Shown in pieces: positions 38,164 through 46,714 of a stretch of 64,000 nt of DNA. The notes below the pieces were generated by a model that saw nothing but the letters and a program-made list of their open reading frames with translations, made no database searches and was not told where the DNA came from. Each line of letters begins with the position of its first letter. Within the stretch, counting starts at the first letter, position 1. A program made the position numbers and the translations under genes. The stretch is from NCBI RefSeq assembly GCF_024436415.1, contig NZ_JAFMZQ010000001.1, positions 992,001-1,056,000 of the forward strand, given 5' to 3'. Source of the DNA: Pedobacter deserti (lineage in GTDB: Bacteria; Bacteroidota; Bacteroidia; Sphingobacteriales; Sphingobacteriaceae).

Positions 38164-39657
38164 ATGAAAATAATAAACACCTTCAGGTGCTTATTCAGCA
38201 CGCTGCTCCTGATGGCGGGCGGGGTAGGGGCCCAGGACCTTTCCGACAGTCTTGAACTTGTCCGCCACCAGGTTTATGGTGCAAGCTGGACGGCGACACG
38301 AAATCCGGTATGGCTCAATGAACAGTCATTGCCGGATTTCGGTGAAGCCGGATTTCATTATGAGTATGCAAAGGGCCGCTTTAAACGCCCGCAGCAAGCC
38401 CTGTCAGAAAGGGCAACGGGCTTTGGTGCTTCAGGCATCAAAACCTACAGAAGCTGGCGCTTTCAGGGCGCGGTGTCCTACCGCAAAATTGTGGACGATA
38501 GTGTGAAATACAGCTTTGCCGCCAGGCCTTTTGATGGGAATCCCTTTATGGTGGCCGACCTGGCCGGAGGCAACTGGAAAGGGGACCAGCTTGTTTCACA
38601 GTTTCAGTTTGTCACACCCAGTCTGGGCAAATGGGTTTTAGGTCTGGGCGTCGACTATGAGGCCGAGCAGAGCGCCAGGGGAAATGAGCCAAGGCCCCTG
38701 TACCGGCTGATCAACTATCGCATTAACCCGGCAGTTTCCTACCAGCTTAGCCAACACGATAGAATTAGTTTCAACGCGGCGTTCAGCAAGGTGAATGAAG
38801 TTGTGGAAATTGGCGCTTACTCGCGGAATAATCCACTGTTGTATACCCTTCGTGGCTATGGATATGCCACGGTTAGCCCGGTTGTAACAGCTGAACGGCT
38901 GAGAGGCGGCCCGGGCTGGGAGGCGGGCGCCGACTACCAATACCGGCAGGGAGGGAATGCCTTCTTTGCTTCGGCCAAATTTGGGCTTCGCCGGGAGGAT
39001 GTCAGTGATGGCTATGCCGGCCTGCTCGTAGGGGGGCTTGATGAGCACCGGTGGTCTTTGATTGCACGTTTTGAGCAAGAAGGATTAAACACGGGCTGGT
39101 CGCTGGGGGCCCATGGCTGGTTTCGCGACGGAAGCGGCTATGATGAGAGTCAGCAAGCCATCAACCCGGCTTATTACCTTTCGGGCCTGAATGCCAGCCT
39201 CAACTGGTGGAAACACCGGGAGCGGGGCGATCTGCTCATTTTGAGCGTCGATCCGTCCGTTCGCTACAGCAATTATTTTGAGCAGATCGCCGAAACTGAC
39301 TGGACCAGCATAATGGCCGGTGCTACCGCAGGGATAAGTTACAGGTACAGGATTTCCTCCCGGTTTTCCCTGACGGCCGAACCACGCTTAGGCTATTACC
39401 AAAACCTTTCGGCTGAATTAAAGATCAATGCCCCTCAACTTATGTCGGAACTATTGATCCGGCCCGATTATCAATTCCTGAGCAGCAGCTACCTCGAAGG
39501 TGGCTTTTGTGCACATGCCCGTTTCCGGAGTGCTGAAAGGCATTACCGGATTTCCTTGGCTTACATTACCCAGTCCCCTGCCCACCAGGCAAAGGACTAT
39601 CCGTTTAACCGTACAAACCGTAACCAATTCCACGCCACATGTACCTTGATTTTTTGA
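38164..39657 (+). CDS. DUF6850-family outer-membrane beta-barrel protein
   Basis: 497 residues, signal peptide (LLLMAGGVGAQ) and many amphipathic strands ending in FHATCTLIF, as for an outer-membrane barrel. The N-terminal block GASWTATRNPVWL looks like the DUF6850 family, known next to DUF4876 and TonB receptors. Only 3 bp separate it from the previous gene. Role in the uptake route is unknown. Confidence 0.8.
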   Translation: MKIINTFRCLFSTLLLMAGGVGAQDLSDSLELVRHQVYGASWTATRNPVWLNEQSLPDFGEAGFHYEYAKGRFKRPQQALSERATGFGASGIKTYRSWRFQGAVSYRKIVDDSVKYSFAARPFDGNPFMVADLAGGNWKGDQLVSQFQFVTPSLGKWVLGLGVDYEAEQSARGNEPRPLYRLINYRINPAVSYQLSQHDRISFNAAFSKVNEVVEIGAYSRNNPLLYTLRGYGYATVSPVVTAERLRGGPGWEAGADYQYRQGGNAFFASAKFGLRREDVSDGYAGLLVGGLDEHRWSLIARFEQEGLNTGWSLGAHGWFRDGSGYDESQQAINPAYYLSGLNASLNWWKHRERGDLLILSVDPSVRYSNYFEQIAETDWTSIMAGATAGISYRYRISSRFSLTAEPRLGYYQNLSAELKINAPQLMSELLIRPDYQFLSSSYLEGGFCAHARFRSAERHYRISLAYITQSPAHQAKDYPFNRTNRNQFHATCTLIF

Positions 39658-39662
39658 AACTC

Positions 39663-40487
39663 ATGATATGCTGCAGCCTTATACTGCTGGCCAGCATGTT
39701 CTTCAGCGGCTGCGCCATAGTGCCACACGCTGCAAATGGCCGTTCCCCGCAGGGTAAAGGTTATGAAGAACTTAGCGCGGCCGACCAGGCTCTTGCCGAT
39801 ACGCTGATTAAGAAAGTTCTCGATAACGAAGGGCTCTTCACTGTCATCGGACGCCTTAAGCCCATCAGTTCAGCAGGCGATATCCGCTTTAGTGTTAGAG
39901 ATACGCTTACTAGCGATCGTCAAAAGCTCTTGCAGTACCAGCGCGTGCTCAACACCCTTCAGTTTGGCGACCTGGCGTTTGTGATGACTCCCTTCCGCCT
40001 GCATGAAGATGGGGAACGCCTCCTTCAGATCAACGTTTACCGGCAGAGTCTGGTAGATTCCATGGTGAGGGCGAACGCGCCATTTTATCGCGAAATGGGC
40101 TACGTGGCAGGCGCTGATGCCAGGCTGCTTATCAATACTACGGAATATGAAAACAAGCTGATCCGCTTCCGGTCCTATGGCAACCTTTTCGGTTATCCGC
40201 CACGTGCGGTCAACTTCTTTGTTGAAGCAGAACAAAGCAAAGAAAAAACCGGAGATTTTGTGGCACGTGATTTTTACCAGATACCGGTTCACAGTAATCA
40301 GAAGGGCCGTTTCGTCTATGCTCTCCCCAAGGGAAGTCAGCCTTCTGCCCGGGATGAACAGATCAAAGCCAGGGCTGCCTATTGGCTCTCGCGCTACCAG
40401 TTGTACCGTAAGAAGTACGAGAAGAGCGACCAGCGCCTGGACGCCTACAGACTTCTGAAGCATTTATTGAGGGAAGTTGAAAAATAA
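39663..40487 (+). CDS. Lipoprotein of unknown function
   Basis: 274 residues from ATG 39663, 5 bp after the barrel gene's stop; an ATG at 39639 would overlap it. Lipobox ASMFFSGCAIV. The body is mixed alpha/beta, with no motif I recognise, and a Lys/Arg-rich helical C-terminus. Its end overlaps the permease start by 11 bp, so it belongs to the same operon. Confidence 0.7.
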   Translation: MICCSLILLASMFFSGCAIVPHAANGRSPQGKGYEELSAADQALADTLIKKVLDNEGLFTVIGRLKPISSAGDIRFSVRDTLTSDRQKLLQYQRVLNTLQFGDLAFVMTPFRLHEDGERLLQINVYRQSLVDSMVRANAPFYREMGYVAGADARLLINTTEYENKLIRFRSYGNLFGYPPRAVNFFVEAEQSKEKTGDFVARDFYQIPVHSNQKGRFVYALPKGSQPSARDEQIKARAAYWLSRYQLYRKKYEKSDQRLDAYRLLKHLLREVEK

Positions 40488-41625
40488 GATCGGATTTTTA
40501 ACAGCAACGGCGTTGGTTGTGGCCAATATGATCGGCACAGGGGTTTTTACCAGTCTCGGTTTTCAGACCGGAGCTTTGCCGGACGTAACCGTGCTCATGC
40601 TCCTTTGGTTATGCGGTGGCATTGTTGCGCTGTGCGGTGGGTTCTGCTATATAGAGCTTGCAAGGCTCTTTCCGGGCTCGGGCGGCGAATACCATTATCT
40701 AAAGTCGGCTTACCACCCCTGGGCCGGCCAGATGGCAAGGATTGTCTCGGTTCTCGCCGGTTTCGCCGCACCCGTTGCCCTCAGTGCACTCGCCTTCTCT
40801 GCATATCTTGCACAGCTCCTGCAGCAAGTCGATGTTAAAGTATCCGCCATAGCGGTCATCACCGTCATCACGGGCTTTCACTGCTTTACCTTGAAACTGG
40901 GCAGCCGGTTCCAGCTCATCACTACCTTGCTTAAGTTGCTCCTCATCCTGGTATTCATCATTGCGGGACTGGCACACTCTGGGATTTCCTACAGTAAAGA
41001 ACTGCAGATCTCCACAACCGCAGAGCTCGTGTTCAGCCCCGCGTTTGCCTCTTCGCTTGTGTATGTGTCGTTCGCTTATTCCGGCTGGAATGCCAGTGTC
41101 TATATTTTTGACGAGATCGCGATGCCGCTCAGGAATATACGGCTTTCCATCACGCTTGGTACCCTGCTGGTTACGGTATTGTATGTTCTCCTGAATTACA
41201 TATTTCTGAAGGTTGTGCCGCTTCAGGAGCTTACCGGAGTTATTGAAGTGGGCGCACTTGCTGCCGAGAAGATTTTTGGGGCATCCGTAGCCAAGCTCGT
41301 TTCAGGTATGGTCAGTCTGCTGCTCGTATCTGGTATGAGTGCGATGATCTGGGTTGGGCCGCGCGTGATTAAGCCGGGGAGCGATGGGATACCGTTGGGT
41401 GCTGTTCTGGCACAATATTCCATTACGGTGGCCCTCGTTCTGAGCGGTGGCTTTCTCGAAATACTGGCAAACACTGCTATACTGCTCAATGTATGCAGCT
41501 GTATGGCTGTAAGTATTCTTTTGGTCAATTACCGGAAAATTCAGCGACTTGTCATTCTGCCGGCACTTGTGTTTCTCAGCGCTACGCTTTGGGCCAGCTA
41601 TTATCTTTTGTTCCAATTGTTATGA
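40477..41625 (+). CDS. APC-family amino acid permease
   Basis: 382 residues with about 11-12 membrane helices. The substrate-binding TM1 motif is seen in VVANMIGTGVFTSLGFQTG and TM6 in YSGWNASVYIFDEI. Starts with TTG (only start between the in-frame stop at 40468 and TM1) and overlaps the lipoprotein gene. Being last in the metal operon, it may move an amino acid that chelates the metal, such as histidine; that is a guess. Confidence 0.88.
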   Translation: MKNKIGFLTATALVVANMIGTGVFTSLGFQTGALPDVTVLMLLWLCGGIVALCGGFCYIELARLFPGSGGEYHYLKSAYHPWAGQMARIVSVLAGFAAPVALSALAFSAYLAQLLQQVDVKVSAIAVITVITGFHCFTLKLGSRFQLITTLLKLLLILVFIIAGLAHSGISYSKELQISTTAELVFSPAFASSLVYVSFAYSGWNASVYIFDEIAMPLRNIRLSITLGTLLVTVLYVLLNYIFLKVVPLQELTGVIEVGALAAEKIFGASVAKLVSGMVSLLLVSGMSAMIWVGPRVIKPGSDGIPLGAVLAQYSITVALVLSGGFLEILANTAILLNVCSCMAVSILLVNYRKIQRLVILPALVFLSATLWASYYLLFQLL

Positions 41626-41742
41626 CTTTTCCAATGCAGATGAGGTTCTGAATGCCGACATTCCTTTTCCTCGTTTGCTTTTCCGTGCCTGCAGCCGGGG
41701 CTGATCATGCTGATCAATAGAAGGAAGGTGCCGAATATGAGT

Positions 41743-42144
41743 TTATGGATTTTCACGCTGGTCGATATTGTGGGTACATACCCGGTTAAGTTTCCAGTTG
41801 ATGTAATGTGCAGCGGCGATGGTGATGCCGCCTAAAGGGATAAGCAGGGCTTCCGCCTCATGCCACAGGAAGTGTCCGGATGCGATGAGGGCAAATCCGC
41901 AAAGAAGGGCGAGCAGCGGCGTCGTGTTCCGGTGTCTCTTGTAGGTTGTGGATAGCGAAGTTACGGCAATGATCACCGAGAGGACGATCATGCTGGTTTC
42001 TACCCAGGGGCTGGCCAGGAACTCCATGCCGATTAGCGGCAGGGAAGTGACCATCAGGGGAAGCGCGGCGCAGTGAATGGCGCATCCCACAGAGGCTGTT
42101 ATGCCGAGCTGGTCAAGTCTTTCTGATTTCAGTAGTGATTTCAT
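41743..42144 (-). CDS. MerC-domain inner-membrane protein
   Basis: 133 residues from ATG 42144, where MKSLLKSERLDQLG starts the family pattern; the frame is open 81 bp upstream but that covers the promoter dyad. MerC features: SVGCAIHCAALPL with Cys pair near TM1, four helices, and HWEL-like ending in H/C-rich CTHNIDQ. Family known for mercury and, in Bacteroidota, for zinc-linked genes. Converges on the APC gene and shares its operator type. Confidence 0.85.
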   Translation of the reverse strand: MKSLLKSERLDQLGITASVGCAIHCAALPLMVTSLPLIGMEFLASPWVETSMIVLSVIIAVTSLSTTYKRHRNTTPLLALLCGFALIASGHFLWHEAEALLIPLGGITIAAAHYINWKLNRVCTHNIDQRENP

Positions 42145-42148
42145 GCTG

Positions 42149-42178
42149 CAAATATAAATGCAATTATGTTGCAAACAA
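42149..42178 (-). promoter_or_regulatory. MerC promoter with Zur/Fur-like dyad, nearly leaderless
   Basis: On the minus strand TTG (42178-42176), 19-bp spacer and TATATTTG (42156-42149), a perfect -7 box. The dyad TGCAATTATGTTGCA (plus strand, 42159-42173) sits in the spacer. The -7 box is only 4 bp from the ATG, so the mRNA would start at or very near the start codon. Confidence 0.6.
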
Positions 42179-42228
42179 GAAAAATGCACAAATTTTGAGT
42201 CAAGGCTTTGGCCTCTAGCCATCAAAGA

Positions 42229-43617
42229 CTACTGAGGATTGCTTAAAGTCCTGAAAAGATCTGCGATGGCGATGAGCAGCCTGTTCTCCATGCTGATTTC
42301 AGAAAGTCTGCTGCTGACCACATTGTTTTCCCGGGAATTTATGACGAAAAGGGAACTCTCACCGAAAGAAAACAGGCGTTCTTCTGAAGTGAGCATAGTG
42401 GAATAGTCTTTCACAAGTTCTGATGCGGTGACTTTCTGATTTTCAAGGGCATCGATCTCGGCTTGCTGGGCCAATATCTTGTTTCTCAATGCCACACGGG
42501 CCAGGTCGAGGTCAAGTTGTCCGTCCTGTATTTTAAGTTTTGCAAGTCTTAAACCACCGCGTTCTTTTCTGAGAAATACCGGCAGACTGAAATTGACGCC
42601 AAGTTTGTAATCCTGAAAGCGGTATCTGTCCACATACCTCGGTTCAGCTAGGAAATTATAGCTTAAATCGACCTTAGGCAGCAGCAGGTTCGCCTTGTAC
42701 CGGCGTTCTATCTCCAAAAGCTCAAGTTTGCCCTGTAATGCCTGTACCTTAGGATGCTCACCGAGTTGCAGCATTGCTGCTGCATCGGTTAGGTTCAGGA
42801 TAGAAGCCGCATGTTCGGCGGGGTTTTCTTCAGGGACGATATTTTCGGCCAGTTCTACAGGCACGTTTTCAAGCCAGAGATAATTGGATAATTCCAGGCG
42901 TGCTTTAGTCAGCTTGAGCTGCGCATCGGCCAGACTTAGCCTGCGCGACTTCACGATCACTCCCGCTTCAATACTGTCGATCGCCGGCTTGTCCCCTGCC
43001 TGTATGAGTTTGGTGATACCCGTATATCTGACCCTTGCAAAATCAAGATAGGTTTGATAAAGCTTTACCTCGTCAAACGCACGTTTCCAGCTGAAATAGG
43101 CGAGCGACGCGGCGTAAACGGCTTCAGTAACCTGCAACTTTTGCTCGGCCGCGCTCAGTCGCAGCTGCACCTTGGCCGAGCGCAGGTCTGCCATCCTTCT
43201 GTTGACCAGTAATCCCTGTGCCAGCGGGATGGTGATTCCGGCAGAGCTGAGTCCGCCTTCAGGGGTAATGTTTTGTGGGTTGACATACTTTCCGGTACTG
43301 TTATCAAAGGCAGCTTTAATTTCAATGCCATACCATGTGGGTATTTTAAAACTGCTGTTCAGGAGCGAATAGTATCCCGTTCCTTTGAACTCTTTCTTAT
43401 CGTAGTCGACCTCCAGCTTTGGGTCGAAGCCGCCGCGCGCAGCCATAAGTTCTGCTTCGGCACGGCTGAGCGTAAGATTGGCCTGCCGGGTCAGCGGATG
43501 ATATTTTTTGACGTAGCCCAGGTATTCCGCAAAGCTCAGTTGCCCGGCCAAGCGCTCCTGGGCCGCTGCATGAAGCGTGCAGAGCACACATAACAGGATA
43601 TAGATAACGGCTCTCAT
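42229..43617 (-). CDS. TolC-family outer-membrane efflux protein
   Basis: 462 residues, signal peptide CVLCTLHAAAQ. Long coiled-coil helical segments with two repeats, as in OEP/TolC channels (RQANLTLSRAEAELMAARGGFDP and LRLAKLKIQDGQLDLDLARVALRNKI-type helices). The start overlaps the HlyD stop by 4 nt. Outer-membrane part of the tripartite exporter encoded with 43614 and 44970. Confidence 0.9.
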   Translation of the reverse strand: MRAVIYILLCVLCTLHAAAQERLAGQLSFAEYLGYVKKYHPLTRQANLTLSRAEAELMAARGGFDPKLEVDYDKKEFKGTGYYSLLNSSFKIPTWYGIEIKAAFDNSTGKYVNPQNITPEGGLSSAGITIPLAQGLLVNRRMADLRSAKVQLRLSAAEQKLQVTEAVYAASLAYFSWKRAFDEVKLYQTYLDFARVRYTGITKLIQAGDKPAIDSIEAGVIVKSRRLSLADAQLKLTKARLELSNYLWLENVPVELAENIVPEENPAEHAASILNLTDAAAMLQLGEHPKVQALQGKLELLEIERRYKANLLLPKVDLSYNFLAEPRYVDRYRFQDYKLGVNFSLPVFLRKERGGLRLAKLKIQDGQLDLDLARVALRNKILAQQAEIDALENQKVTASELVKDYSTMLTSEERLFSFGESSLFVINSRENNVVSSRLSEISMENRLLIAIADLFRTLSNPQ

Positions 43618-44966
43618 TTGTCTTTCGCCGTTTCATTTGCCGCCGCAGGCTGGTAGTAGTTGGGCGGGAAACCATTTAACGTACGCCACACTTCAAACCA
43701 GACCGGGACGGTTTCCAATAGGGCAATCGTTTGTGCCCCCGCGCCTATGCTCAGCTGCTTTGGCCATGCCGCGTCGCGCTTATCGGGGGCGATAAGCACC
43801 CTGTACTTGCCATTGGGACTTATGAAATTCTCAATAGCCACGATCCGGCCGCCAAAAGTGCCGTATGACATTCCGGGCCATCCGGAAAATACGATGGTTG
43901 GCCATCCGTCGAACCATACCCTCACTTCGTCACCCTTTTTCAGCAGGGGCAGATCGATCGGCCTTACATAGGTTTCGACCGCGATCTCATACCCGGCAGG
44001 CATAATGCTGACTATTGGCGTTCCTTCCTTGAGTATTTCGCCGATGCCCGACTGCAGCGCCCGGTTTACATAGCCGCTTTGAGGCGCTTTGATGTAGTAC
44101 ATGCCGTTTCTGATGGAGTAATTCACATATTGATTTTGCAGCTTGTTGACCTGGGCCTCTGTATCGAACTGGCTGCTCAATGCGGTAAACTTATCACTGC
44201 TCGACTTTGCCAGCTTTTCATTGTATTCAGCGGTTATTCTTCCGATCTCCACCTGAGCATTGATCAGGTCATTCTGCGCGGCGAGCAGTTTGTTTTCCTG
44301 CGTGATGATTTTCGCCTGGGCATCCTGCAGCTTCAGCCTTTTCTCCTCTACATCAGTAAGCGGTTTAAGGCCTTCTTTATTAAGCTGAACTGCCCGGTCA
44401 AACTGTGTGGTGGCGATCTTTAGCTGCGTTTTTACGGCTTCCAGGTCAATACTGTCGCTCTTCACCTTCAGAAGGGCCTGCCGTATTTTGTTGTTGGCCT
44501 GCTGAATTTTCAGACGTTGTTCATTCGCCAGCGCAGCCATTTGTGATTCCAGCGACTGTACTTTACTATCATAAGACTTTAATGCGTTTTTCTTGGCGTC
44601 TACCTGTTGTTTGGTGTTGTTTACCAGGTTGGGATCGAAGTAATCCTCCTTTGTTTCGGAAATAAACAATATGGTATCACCCTTTTCCACGTAATCGCCT
44701 TCCCGTACATACCACTTTTCGATACGTCCTGCAATCGCGGTATGTATGGTCTGAGGCCGCTGGTCCGGTTTCAGTGTAGTAACTGCGCCTGTGCCCGAGA
44801 TGTTTTGTGTCCATGGCAGAAACAGGATCAGCAGGGCCAGCAGGCAGAGGCCAAGGATTATCCTGTTTAATATTTTATAGTGCGGCCTGTTGGATAGCTG
44901 CCGTACAGTGCTGAAATGCTGTAAGGTTTCAAGCCGAGCCTTTTTGTTGGTCGAAATATTTAGCAT
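43614..44966 (-). CDS. HlyD-family membrane fusion protein
   Basis: 450 residues. One membrane helix (about 35-55), a biotinyl-like lipoyl half (AIAGRIEKWYVREGDYVEKGDTI), a long coiled coil (about 115-240), the second lipoyl half (APQSGYVNRALQSGIGEI) and a beta-barrel domain. Links the inner-membrane ABC protein to TolC. 3 bp after the ABC gene. Confidence 0.92.
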   Translation of the reverse strand: MLNISTNKKARLETLQHFSTVRQLSNRPHYKILNRIILGLCLLALLILFLPWTQNISGTGAVTTLKPDQRPQTIHTAIAGRIEKWYVREGDYVEKGDTILFISETKEDYFDPNLVNNTKQQVDAKKNALKSYDSKVQSLESQMAALANEQRLKIQQANNKIRQALLKVKSDSIDLEAVKTQLKIATTQFDRAVQLNKEGLKPLTDVEEKRLKLQDAQAKIITQENKLLAAQNDLINAQVEIGRITAEYNEKLAKSSSDKFTALSSQFDTEAQVNKLQNQYVNYSIRNGMYYIKAPQSGYVNRALQSGIGEILKEGTPIVSIMPAGYEIAVETYVRPIDLPLLKKGDEVRVWFDGWPTIVFSGWPGMSYGTFGGRIVAIENFISPNGKYRVLIAPDKRDAAWPKQLSIGAGAQTIALLETVPVWFEVWRTLNGFPPNYYQPAAANETAKDK

Positions 44967-44969
44967 GGC

Positions 44970-46631
44970 TTATTGTTTTGTATCATGGATTATTTTTCCG
45001 TTTTCCATAGTGATCTGCCGGGTGGCCCGGGCTTCCCAATGCACGTTTGCGGAGGATACGATCACGGTCCAGGAGTTTTCCGGGGAAAATATAAAGTCGA
45101 TCAGTGCTGCCGCAGCATCTCTGTCCATACGGTCGGTCGGGTCTTCAAAGAAGAGTACAGCAGGCTTATGCACGATACTGCGTGCGAGAAGTATCTTCTG
45201 AGCATTTGATGAGGATAGTTGTTTGCCTTCGGGGAAGATCTTGGTGTTCAGGCCCTCAGGCAGTGATTTGATCACCTGGCTGAGTTGAACGGCGTCGAGC
45301 GCCCATTTCAGATCTTCAGGTGATATTGCGGGGTCGCTGAAGGTGATATTTTCCAGTATTGTACCTTCAAACGGGGTTTCGCCCTGGATGATGCGGCCGA
45401 TTTTTGCCCTGTAAGCAGCGCCCTCAATTTTGACGAAGGTGTCGTCGTTTACAGACAGTGTACCGGAGCTGGGTTGGAGCAGCCCGGACAGTATACGGAT
45501 CAGGGTGGTTTTTCCTGCGCCGTTGTTACCTTTCAGCAGAATCTTTTCGCCGGGCGCTATAGTCAGCGAAATATTTTTCAGCGTGTCTTTTGCGGCACCG
45601 GGATAACGGAACCTTAAAGCATCAGTTTTGATCGTTATGGCTTTTTCACTGGTGATTTCCGCAGCGTCCGGTTGATCCTCTATATCCAGGTCCGTAACCT
45701 CGCCGATTTTCTCTACGGCGGTGAGCACATCGTAGAAACTCTCCAGACCCAGGATGATCTTCTCCACGGAATTGATCACCAGGAGGATGATGATCTCGGC
45801 AGCGACAAACTGGCCGATATTCATCTGCTGGTTTAATACCAGCAGGCCGCCTATAAGCAACAGACCGGCAGTGATGATGATCTTGAATACGATGAGCTGG
45901 ATAAACTGGCGCCTGATAATCCCGAAATGCTTTTCCCGGTAGGTGAGGTAGCCGCCAACGATATCGTCTGTTTTAGACAGGGCAAAATTGAAATTCAGCT
46001 TTGCTCTGAAAGATGAATTATTGCGGGCTATTTCCTGAAGCCAGTCGGCCGCCCGGTACTTGTACTTGGATTCGTTGAGACTGGTTTCTAGCCCCGGGGC
46101 GTAAGAGAATTTAAAGATCAGGTAAAGCAAGCCCACCAGCAAGAGGCCAAACACAATAAAAAACGGGTGGTAAAATGACAGCAGTATAATTCCGAAGCCG
46201 ATCTGAAGCAGCGCGGCTGAGAAATCGATCAGCAGCTTGGAGACCCCCTTTTGTATGGTCAGGGTGTCAAAAAAGCGGTTGGCCAGCTCGGGCGGATAGA
46301 AGTTATTGTACAGTTCATCAAAGCGTATTTTGGGCAGGCGGTACGCGAATTCAAACGAGGAACGAACAAATATTTTCTGCTGAAGATTTTCGGTAATTCG
46401 CAGTTGCATCAAAGATAGTATACCTACCAATGCCACTCCCCCAACCACGATGACAACCAGCACGATCCATGAAACGCTTACCCTGCCGCTTTGTATAAAA
46501 TTGATAATGGCCTGTATACCGAGGGGAAGGGACAAGCTGATCAAACCCGCGAACAACGCGTAGAAAAAAATCTGTGTGACATCTTTCCTGTCGAGCCTCA
46601 GCAGGCTAAAAAATCGTTTGGCCGGTGTCAT
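44970..46631 (-). CDS. ABC exporter (fused TM and ATPase) with degenerate catalytic residues
   Basis: 553 residues: six-helix exporter TM domain (about 15-300) and an ATP-binding domain. Walker A is intact (LKGNNGAGKTTL) and the Q-loop is present (IIQGETPFEGTILEN). But the signature is LSSSN rather than LSGGQ, Walker B ends FFEDPTD (Glu then Asp in place of Asp-Glu), and the H-loop reads VIVSSANVHW with Ser where the switch His normally is. No peptidase domain. Hydrolysis may be weak, or the family may use these substitutions throughout. First gene of the exporter operon. Confidence 0.9.
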   Translation of the reverse strand: MTPAKRFFSLLRLDRKDVTQIFFYALFAGLISLSLPLGIQAIINFIQSGRVSVSWIVLVVIVVGGVALVGILSLMQLRITENLQQKIFVRSSFEFAYRLPKIRFDELYNNFYPPELANRFFDTLTIQKGVSKLLIDFSAALLQIGFGIILLSFYHPFFIVFGLLLVGLLYLIFKFSYAPGLETSLNESKYKYRAADWLQEIARNNSSFRAKLNFNFALSKTDDIVGGYLTYREKHFGIIRRQFIQLIVFKIIITAGLLLIGGLLVLNQQMNIGQFVAAEIIILLVINSVEKIILGLESFYDVLTAVEKIGEVTDLDIEDQPDAAEITSEKAITIKTDALRFRYPGAAKDTLKNISLTIAPGEKILLKGNNGAGKTTLIRILSGLLQPSSGTLSVNDDTFVKIEGAAYRAKIGRIIQGETPFEGTILENITFSDPAISPEDLKWALDAVQLSQVIKSLPEGLNTKIFPEGKQLSSSNAQKILLARSIVHKPAVLFFEDPTDRMDRDAAAALIDFIFSPENSWTVIVSSANVHWEARATRQITMENGKIIHDTKQ

Positions 46632-46714
46632 AAGCTATTTGTATTGCGGTTCACCAAAAGCAATCTACCTGCCAAAAATATCGGTAATAATATTATTTCG
46701 CTTATCTTGCCTGC

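Noticed and set aside
41628..41742. Short His/Lys-rich minus-strand frame after MerC (about 34 residues)
   Set aside because: Tempting beside metal genes, but it is short, lacks a clear start context and runs into the permease gene.
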